This document shows positions 1 to 4,824 of a DNA stretch of 8,572 bases, piece by piece. The stretch is taken from NCBI GenBank assembly GCA_020346965.1, contig CP070793.1, positions 117,263 to 125,834 of the forward strand. The letters are read 5' to 3'. The notes under the pieces were generated by a model that made no database searches, was not told the origin of the DNA, and saw only the letters and a program-made list of their open reading frames with translations. The position numbers were made by a program, and so were the translations under genes. Position 1 is the stretch's first letter, and each line of letters starts with the position of its first letter. Origin of the DNA: Chloroflexota bacterium. Its GTDB lineage: Bacteria; Chloroflexota; Dehalococcoidia; GIF9; AB-539-J10.

Positions 1-364
1 CCTTGTTCATCTTGTCCGCTTCGTAGGAAACGTTGTAAATAGCGTTAGTGGCGTCGATGCCCATGCACCGCTGGATGCAGCCGGCCACTTTCTGGCAGAG
101 CATGCGGGTCATATCCTGTTTCCTGTGCAGGTCATCGGTGTTCTGGTGAATATGTGTGAAGCGGTTTATGCGTTCGCCCGTGAGATGTGAAATGGCGGTG
201 CATACTTCCTGGTTCTCCGGTTTGGCAGCCTCGTCAAATGTAGTGCCGATGGTATTTATGCAATCCATCTGCAGTTCGTCGGTACGATCGATTGGCGCGC
301 CATCGAAATAGATATTCCGCTTCATTTTTGACAGGCCCTGAATATACTGCTCTTTTGCTCTCAT
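1..364 (-). CDS. 4-hydroxybutyryl-CoA dehydratase-like protein (HpaB family), N-terminal part
   Basis: The first 121 codons of a gene that leaves the window at base 1. The ATG at 362-364 is preceded by a strong AGGAGGG Shine-Dalgarno (369-375, 4-nt spacing). The protein starts MRAKEQYIQGLSKMKRNIYF and contains INRFTHIHQNTDDLHRK (about 66-82) and CIQRCMGIDATNA (96-108). This resembles the N-terminal domain of 4-hydroxybutyryl-CoA dehydratase/vinylacetyl-CoA delta-isomerase (AbfD) of clostridia. In AbfD two cysteines in a C-x3-C spacing here bind the [4Fe-4S] cluster; Cys96 and Cys100 match them. The known enzyme is a cytoplasmic FAD and iron-sulfur protein that dehydrates 4-hydroxybutyryl-CoA to crotonyl-CoA in aminobutyrate or succinate fermentation and in carbon-fixation cycles. 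The remaining cluster ligands and the flavin site lie outside the window, so the exact substrate is unproven. Flavin-dependent 4-hydroxyphenylacetate 3-monooxygenases share the fold, but I would not expect the C-x3-C pair there. Confidence 0.8.
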   Translation of the reverse strand, partial: MRAKEQYIQGLSKMKRNIYFDGAPIDRTDELQMDCINTIGTTFDEAAKPENQEVCTAISHLTGERINRFTHIHQNTDDLHRKQDMTRMLCQKVAGCIQRCMGIDATNAIYNVSYEADKMNK

Positions 365-434
365 TTTTCCCTCCTTGATCTATGGATAACTCTGGCCTAA
401 ATAATCCGGTTATTCGCGAAATGATGTGGTCTAC

Positions 435-463
435 AGTATAGCTCGCACCGGACCGGCAAGCAA
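435..463 (-). promoter_or_regulatory. Candidate sigma-70-type promoter of the dehydratase-like gene
   Basis: Read on the minus strand: TTGCTT (458-463), a 17-nt spacer, then TATACT (435-440; 5 of 6 consensus bases). It lies about 70 bp upstream of the ATG at 364. The -35 match is weak, so this is a pattern match only. Confidence 0.35.
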
Positions 464-586
464 ACTCTCAGGCTTTCTCGGATTGGTGAAATGATCGGTG
501 AACCTGGGAATAGGAACTGACCGAGCCTCGCTAAGATTCCACGGTAATCTGGCTTGCCAGCATAGCTAAACCATGCGTACCATGAA

Positions 587-617
587 GTAAGAGCCGAGGC
601 TCAGCCTCGGCTCTTAC
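587..617. repeat. Perfect 15-bp inverted repeat (hairpin)
   Basis: The arm GTAAGAGCCGAGGCT (587-601) is followed by one base and then its exact reverse complement (603-617). Neither side has a T-tract, so it is not a classical intrinsic terminator. It sits between the CFI-box remnant and the dehydratase-like gene. It could stop transcription by another route, protect a 3' end, or be a dispersed palindromic element. Confidence 0.8.
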
Positions 618-682
618 ACCGTGGCGATTCACTGTTTCAGGCGCTCACCTAATGCTCTAGATTGGCGTCACACATATAAACC

Positions 683-900
683 TCACGTTGACCATAAACC
701 GTGTGTCCAGGTCAGTATTCTCACAATCGGGTCCACGAAACCCACTCTCACCATTGCTCTTAGAACCTCGTTTTGGGCAATAAACTCGGCTATGGGGGGG
801 GACTGGCTCTATAATAGAGAGATACACACTCGGCGCCCAGACTGTTAGGTAGCAGGACCTCGTCCCTGAACTCCCGGAGAATCTGTATTCCTTCTGCTAT
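683..900 (-). pseudogene. Frameshifted, 5'-truncated remnant of a CFI-box C-terminal domain
   Basis: Translating the minus strand from 900 gives 33 codons beginning IAEGIQILREFRDEVLLPNS and reaching YYRAS at 802. This aligns with AEQLDILREFRDTVLLPNN...YYKAS of gene 2. A run of eight C (794-801 on this strand) then shifts the frame by two: six C would read SPP and continue. From 793 the next frame gives IAEFIAQNEVLRAMVRVGFV, then DPIVRILTWTHGLWST and a TGA at 683-685. This matches gene 2 VADFISQHEILRTVVRAGFV and DPIVKMLTWTYDLWS. Above 900 an in-frame TAA occurs and similarity stops, so the CFIATAAYG box and the rest of the protein are absent. There is no start codon or ribosome binding site. 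It is a relic of a further family member, or the former tail of gene 3. Confidence 0.88.
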
Positions 901-972
901 TTAGCCGGAAAATGCTGAAACGTTGTGCCCATCATCCAGTGGATTGGGACGTCGGCTTTTCAAGCTGAAAAC

Positions 973-990
973 AGGGGATTAGAATCCCCT
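973..990 (-). repeat. Short hairpin, possible weak terminator
   Basis: AGGGGATT (973-980) and AATCCCCT (983-990) form a perfect 8-bp inverted repeat with a 2-base loop. On the minus strand it is followed by TGTTTTC, a short T-run. It lies between gene 3 and the CFI-box remnant and could back up the hairpin at 1060-1087. Confidence 0.4.
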
Positions 991-1059
991 TGGGGGCATT
1001 TTCGAGTCTGCAGCTAACTGCATAAAACACTAAATCAAGCTCCCTCACGGACAGGGGGT

Positions 1060-1087
1060 TAAGTGAGGGCGATTTCGCCCTCACTTA
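1060..1087 (-). terminator. Hairpin immediately after gene 3, probable terminator
   Basis: TAAGTGAGGGCGA (1060-1072) and its exact complement (1075-1087) form a 13-bp stem with a 2-base loop, starting 2 bases past the TAG stop of gene 3. GC-rich base plus position fit a transcription end. The downstream minus-strand sequence is AACCCCCTGT and has no U-run, so intrinsic termination is uncertain. Confidence 0.5.
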
Positions 1088-1089
1088 TA

Positions 1090-2514
1090 CTATGAAACCT
1101 TGCCCTTCCGCTTCGTTGCCCAGACAGCCACTATTCCCACTGACACCAGCGCAAATGGGGTGACGTCGGCTAAGGTGGCCATGCCGCAAGGTCCATTGAC
1201 CTCCGACGGATGTCCGTAACCACCGAAGGTCTCTATCGACGCTTGTGCCTCCGCCAGACTTGGGTAGGAATCCACATCTACTTCTACCCACATATAACCG
1301 CTGTAGCCATCGACGGGTGCTGTCTCGACATCACCCGGCGGCGAGCAATCTTCATATTCGCCAGTATCTGGGTCGTGCCAGCGGATCCGCAGACTACTTT
1401 CGTCGATCTGGCGGCCGGCTACAACTGCTGCTTGAGCTAACTCGGCATCCTTGTAATAAAGCTCTATCCGCAGCACGGTATCAGATTCATAATAGATGGG
1501 TTTGACCTCGATCCATTTGCTTAGGTCAATCCATTCCCGATCTTGGAGGGGATCGACGGTAGTGCCACCTGCATCCACGAGTGTTTCGGCGTGTGGGTCA
1601 CTATCGTATTTGGAAATGATTACCGTAGCTGTGCCGGTTACGTCAACTATGATGTCGGCCTCGTCAAGTGCATTGATGGGGACGTCCGTTACCGTCCGTA
1701 TTACGGATGCAGCCTCCAGCCAGGGGTCGAAATCCACACCATCACTGACAGGGTTGCCGCTGCCACCGGGGTTACCTGTTGGGTGAAATGGCCCGCTGGC
1801 ATCGCCCCACCAGTTATATGTAGCGTCCGGCGTCTCGCCTCCCTCATTCACAACACCCAAATCGTTGTTGACGATATTGTTGAAGCGAATTTCCTGAGTC
1901 GAATAAGTGGCAACGACTATGCCTATCTCATTGTAGGAGATATTGGACCCTGTTATTTCTACATCGGAGAAACCTACATCATCCGCGATGACCACTCCTG
2001 CTCCCATAACTACTGTGCCAGCAACGTTTTCCACGGTCAAGGCGGCGATTCTCCCTGTGCTGTCAAGGTACCCCATGCCGACAACCGCTTGTTCGCTGAT
2101 CGCCGTTCCATCGAAGCTGATACCCTCAATGTTGATGTTCTCTGACCCAGATACACCGGCCATGACCCATCCCTCTTCTATTGGTCCTCCGACATCCGAA
2201 ACAAATACTGCGGTAGTAATGGTTGCTCCCTCAGTGCTGATTATGCTTATGTTTGCCTTATCCTCCACCAGGAAAGCGTCGTATTCGCCCGCCGCCACCA
2301 TGATAGTGTCGCCGTCCCCAGTAACATTAAGAGCATCAATGGCCTTCTGTATAGTTCGCCAGGGATTGCCTACAGTGCCGTCGCCCATATCATCGTCCCC
2401 TGCAGCAGACACATGATAAGTTGCTCCGGGCTGTGCCGCCACCGACGCCGTTATGGTTAGCCCCAGTCCCACCACCAGCACCAGGGCAAACAGAATACTA
2501 AATGTCTTTTTCAC
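1090..2514 (-). CDS. Exported parallel beta-helix protein with C-terminal hydrophobic anchor (gene 3)
   Basis: 474 aa; GTG start (2512-2514) with AAGGAGGTG at 2519-2527. Residues 1-27 are a signal peptide (MKKTFSILFALVLVVGLGLT, then ITASVAAQ). YHVSAAGDDDMGDGTVGNPW and RTIQKAIDA (33-61) open a beta-helix of the NosD/DUF1565 kind, with strands to about 235, closed by NWWGDASGP (234-242) and DFDPWLE (261-267). A second domain (about 270-435) carries LYYKDAELA, DESSLRIRW and GYSGYMW, and aligns with gene 2. After GGYGHPSE (431-438) and PCG the protein leaves its paralogues: residues 449-474 are a short hydrophobic segment (TPFALVSVGIVAVWA) and a basic KRKGK tail, like a membrane anchor, in place of a CFI-box domain. 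Its role is unknown; secreted beta-helix proteins are often adhesins, carbohydrate-active enzymes or surface-layer components, and no catalytic motif is apparent. Confidence 0.87.
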   Translation of the reverse strand: MKKTFSILFALVLVVGLGLTITASVAAQPGATYHVSAAGDDDMGDGTVGNPWRTIQKAIDALNVTGDGDTIMVAAGEYDAFLVEDKANISIISTEGATITTAVFVSDVGGPIEEGWVMAGVSGSENINIEGISFDGTAISEQAVVGMGYLDSTGRIAALTVENVAGTVVMGAGVVIADDVGFSDVEITGSNISYNEIGIVVATYSTQEIRFNNIVNNDLGVVNEGGETPDATYNWWGDASGPFHPTGNPGGSGNPVSDGVDFDPWLEAASVIRTVTDVPINALDEADIIVDVTGTATVIISKYDSDPHAETLVDAGGTTVDPLQDREWIDLSKWIEVKPIYYESDTVLRIELYYKDAELAQAAVVAGRQIDESSLRIRWHDPDTGEYEDCSPPGDVETAPVDGYSGYMWVEVDVDSYPSLAEAQASIETFGGYGHPSEVNGPCGMATLADVTPFALVSVGIVAVWATKRKGKVS

Positions 2515-2515
2515 T

Positions 2516-2590
2516 CTTCACCTCCTTGGAAGCAATCACTTCCTTAATATCCTTATCCTTCCGTAAGTCTCTTGCGTGCTTCACCTCCTT
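2516..2590 (-). repeat. Duplicated ribosome-binding block in the gene 3 leader
   Basis: The 12-bp block CTTCACCTCCTT (on the minus strand AAGGAGGTGAAG) occurs at 2516-2527, where it serves the GTG of gene 3, and again at 2579-2590, 63 bp upstream. Gene 2 has only one copy (4340-4350 region). The upper copy is the one collinear with the gene 2 leader, so the 63 bp between looks like an insertion or partial duplication special to gene 3. The upper copy has no usable start codon at normal spacing. Confidence 0.65.
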
Positions 2591-2740
2591 TGTGACAATT
2601 CACTTCATCCAGAATCTTGGGCTTACAATATTATAAACTACCTATATTAAGATCCTGTTAATTGATTATTTACTTATAGAAATTTCCCGATTTACTATAT
2701 CGCATTCTCTGGACAGTCAATCAGTTCTTCAAAATCCTCA
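2581..2740 (-). repeat. Leader repeat, copy upstream of gene 3
   Basis: These 160 bp align without gaps to 4341-4500 with about 22 mismatches counted by eye. The best-kept part is 2681-2720, with two mismatches in 40, where the promoter-like boxes lie. The repeat shows that the upstream region of genes 2 and 3 was duplicated together with the coding sequence. Confidence 0.85.
2694..2720 (-). promoter_or_regulatory. Candidate promoter of gene 3
   Basis: Minus strand: TTGACT (2715-2720), 15-nt spacer, TATAGT (2694-2699). Both boxes match the sigma-70 consensus at 5 of 6 positions, but the spacer is short. The same arrangement is conserved in the gene 2 leader. The leader to the GTG would be about 180 nt. 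A second AT-rich candidate (TATAAT at about 2632) lies downstream but lacks a well-spaced -35. Confidence 0.4.
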
Positions 2741-2807
2741 TCGATCTTATCCTTAACTCCGATAACTACCTCTAGTGCTTTCGTTGTGCACAAGGCTGAT
2801 ACCGAAT

Positions 2808-3065
2808 TCATGATTCTGTCCCCGACCACAAGTCGTATGTCCAGGTCAGCATTTTGACAATGGGATCGACAAAGCCCGCCCTCACCACTGTTCTGAGGAT
2901 CTCGTGTTGGGAGATAAAATCGGCTACGGGAGGGCTGGCCTTATAGTAGAATGATACAAACCTGGCGCCCAAGTTGTTAGGCAGCAGGACCGTGTCCCTG
3001 AACTCTCTCAGGATGTCCAGTTGCTCGGCGGTATCCGTACCGTAGGCTGCCGTAGCGATGAAGCA
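2808..3065 (-). repeat. CFI-box module DNA repeat, copy in gene 2
   Basis: This 258-bp segment encodes the last 85 residues of gene 2 and aligns gap-free to 4567-4824 in gene 1 with about 25 mismatches by eye. The 84 bases 2888-2971 are identical to 4647-4730, even at third codon positions. A third, degraded copy is at 683-900. Confidence 0.9.
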
Positions 3066-4337
3066 ACCACACCCGTCCGGGAGTTCCGACGGACCTCCAT
3101 ACCCACCAAATTCATCTCCTTGCAGGTTGGCCAGGGATGGCGTGGTATCATTTCTTATTCTTGCCCACATATAGCCGCTATAGCCATTGGTGTTGGCAGT
3201 ATTGACTCCGCTGTCTGAGCACTGTACCCAGGTAGTGTCGTTCCACCAGAAGAGCCGCAGCGATTCTTCGTCGATGTCTGCTGCAGCTAATTCAGCATCG
3301 GTATAGTAAAGCCTTATCTCGATCTCGGCGGCGCCCGAAGGATCTGGAATGTAGACATCGATATATTTATCCAGTGCGTTGAAGTCGGTGGGAGGGTCGC
3401 CGCCGGGATTATCATCATACCTGGCCGCGGTTACCGTAGCTGTGCCGTCTACTATAACCTCCGTATCAGCCTCGTCGGTGGCATCAACAGTACCGCCGCC
3501 AATTACAGTCTCTGTCTTAGCAGCTAGTATCCCGACCTCCAGCCAGGGCTCGAAATCCATAATACCGCTGATCTCGTCACCCCCGCCACCAGGGTTGAGT
3601 GATTCGTGGTATGGCCCGCTGGGATCGCCCCACCAGTTGTGGGTGACGTCCGCTGTCCCACTTCCATATTTCCCCACGCCGAGATAAGTGTTACCCGCAA
3701 TATTGTTGAAGTGAGCTTCCAGGGTAGAATCGAGAGCATATATGCCTCCATTGTTATGAGAGATTGTGGCCCCTGTTATCTCTACAGTAGAGGAGCCTAC
3801 CTCACCTATGATAGCTACGCCTGCCCCGAATACGGGGTCAAAAATGTTTTCCACCGTCAGGTCAGCCACGCTTCCTGTGCTGTCAACGTAGGCAATGCCG
3901 CAAATAGGTTCAGCTTCGCTGATTGCTGTTGCATCGAAGTTAATACCCTCAATATTGATGTTTTCCGAGGCATACACGGCAGCCATGACCCATGCCGCGT
4001 CTATTGGTCCTCCGAGGTCTGGAACGAGCACTGCGGTAGCAACGGTTGCCCCCGCAGTGCTTACTATGTTTATATTTGCTTTACCCTCCACTATGAAGGC
4101 ATCGTATTCTCCCGCTGCTACCGTGATGGTGTCGCCATCCTCAGTAACATTAAGAGCATCAATGGCCTTCTGGATAGTTCTCCAAGGATTGCCTACAGTG
4201 CCATCGCCGGTATCATCGTCCCCCGTAGTAGACACGTAATAAGTTGCTCCCGGCTCTGCCACCACCGGCGCCGTTATCGTCAGCCCCAGTCCCACCACCA
4301 GCACCAGCGCAAACAGGATGCTGAATATCTTTTTCAC
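2808..4337 (-). CDS. Exported parallel beta-helix protein with CFI-box C-terminal domain (gene 2)
   Basis: 509 aa; GTG start (4335-4337) behind a full AAGGAGGTG (4342-4350). Signal peptide at 1-27 (MKKIFSILFALVLVVGLGLT). ATYYVSTTGDDDTGDGTVGN and PWRTIQKAIDA (31-61) begin a NosD/DUF1565-like beta-helix running to NWWGDPSGP (234-242) and DFEPWLE (261-267). A middle domain (about 280-415) has LYYTDAELAAADIDEESLRL, SGVNTANTNGYSGYMWARI and GGYGGPSE. The C-terminus (425-509) is the CFI-box domain: CFIATAAYGTDT, ILREFRDTVLLPNN, then YYKASPPVADFI and a Trp-rich end LTWTYDLWSG. This matches the family called CFI-box-CTERM in protein-family databases, seen at the ends of diverse secreted proteins and thought to act in sorting or anchoring; its mechanism is not established. 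The protein is closest to gene 3 in its body and gene 1 in its tail. Its own role is unknown; adhesion or envelope structure is inference. Confidence 0.88.
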   Translation of the reverse strand: MKKIFSILFALVLVVGLGLTITAPVVAEPGATYYVSTTGDDDTGDGTVGNPWRTIQKAIDALNVTEDGDTITVAAGEYDAFIVEGKANINIVSTAGATVATAVLVPDLGGPIDAAWVMAAVYASENINIEGINFDATAISEAEPICGIAYVDSTGSVADLTVENIFDPVFGAGVAIIGEVGSSTVEITGATISHNNGGIYALDSTLEAHFNNIAGNTYLGVGKYGSGTADVTHNWWGDPSGPYHESLNPGGGGDEISGIMDFEPWLEVGILAAKTETVIGGGTVDATDEADTEVIVDGTATVTAARYDDNPGGDPPTDFNALDKYIDVYIPDPSGAAEIEIRLYYTDAELAAADIDEESLRLFWWNDTTWVQCSDSGVNTANTNGYSGYMWARIRNDTTPSLANLQGDEFGGYGGPSELPDGCGCFIATAAYGTDTAEQLDILREFRDTVLLPNNLGARFVSFYYKASPPVADFISQHEILRTVVRAGFVDPIVKMLTWTYDLWSGTES

Positions 4338-4340
4338 TCT

Positions 4341-4500
4341 TCACCTCCTTTGTAACAGTTCGCTTCACCCAAAGTCTTTGCCTTACAATATAATAAGCTA
4401 TCTATGTTAAAATCCTGTTAATTGATCATTTATTTATCAGAATTTCCCGATTTACTATATCGCTTTCTCTGGACAGTTAATCAGTTCTTTAAAACCCTCA
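4341..4500 (-). repeat. Leader repeat, copy upstream of gene 2
   Basis: Gap-free partner of 2581-2740. It spans the ribosome binding site of gene 2, an AT-rich stretch and the promoter-like boxes. No comparable sequence is seen upstream of gene 1 apart from the short TTAACTGT box. Confidence 0.85.
4454..4480 (-). promoter_or_regulatory. Candidate promoter of gene 2
   Basis: Minus strand: TTAACT (4475-4480), 15-nt spacer, TATAGT (4454-4459), about 117 bp upstream of the GTG. It is conserved with the gene 3 copy, where -35 reads TTGACT. No terminator is evident between gene 1 (stop at 4567) and gene 2, so readthrough from gene 1 is also possible. Confidence 0.4.
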
Positions 4501-4566
4501 TTGGGTTTGGCCGGACTCCGATGACCAATTCCAGCGCTCGAGTGGTGCTCAAGATTGATATTATAT

Positions 4567-4824
4567 TCATGATTCTGCCCCCGACCACAAGTCGTATGTC
4601 CAGGTCAGTACTTTGACAACGGGATCAACAAAGCCCGCCCTGACCGCTGTTCTGAGGATCTCGTGTTGGGAGATAAAATCGGCTACGGGAGGGCTGGCCT
4701 TATAGTAGAATGATACAAACCTGGCGCCCAGATTAGTAGGCAGCATAACTTTGTCCCTGAACTCCCTGAGGATGTCTATTTCTTTGGCTGTGTCGGTACC
4801 GTAGGCTGCCGTAGCGATGAAGCA
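4567..4824 (-). repeat. CFI-box module DNA repeat, copy in gene 1
   Basis: Partner of 2808-3065 (about 90% identical over 258 bp). The match begins at the stop codon and ends at the codon for the Cys of the CFI motif; upstream of it genes 1 and 2 differ completely (InlB-like repeat versus the GYSGYMW domain). The module boundary therefore coincides with the domain boundary. Confidence 0.9.

Larger units (their letters stand above)
365..682. other. Non-coding region upstream of the dehydratase-like gene
   Basis: No convincing gene was found on either strand. The stretch holds the ribosome binding site and a candidate promoter for the dehydratase-like gene, and a perfect 15-bp inverted repeat at 587-617. 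The part nearest 683 follows the stop codon of the CFI-box remnant and shows no further similarity to the intact paralogues. Confidence 0.6.

Noticed and set aside
621..848. 75-codon open frame on the plus strand
   Set aside because: It lies antisense over the CFI-box remnant, has no ribosome binding site and looks like no known protein.
901..1089. Insertion-sequence end between gene 3 and the remnant
   Set aside because: The stretch has hairpins and no similarity to the array, but no transposase, no target duplication and no paired terminal repeat were found.
1090..1182. LPXTG or PEP-CTERM sorting signal at the end of gene 3
   Set aside because: The hydrophobic segment and basic tail fit the general layout, but neither an LPXTG nor a PEP motif precedes it, so only a membrane anchor is called.
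1543..2145. 200-codon open frame on the plus strand, and similar long plus-strand frames at 3606-4355 and 5179-5619
   Set aside because: They are antisense to the beta-helix genes; the repetitive composition of those genes keeps the opposite frames open. No initiation signals or protein similarity.
2493..2579. A 28-codon frame starting at the GTG within the upper Shine-Dalgarno block and overlapping the start of gene 3, a possible leader peptide
   Set aside because: The start codon is part of the Shine-Dalgarno sequence itself, so spacing is impossible, and the peptide is simple Lys/Glu-rich sequence arising from the duplicated block.
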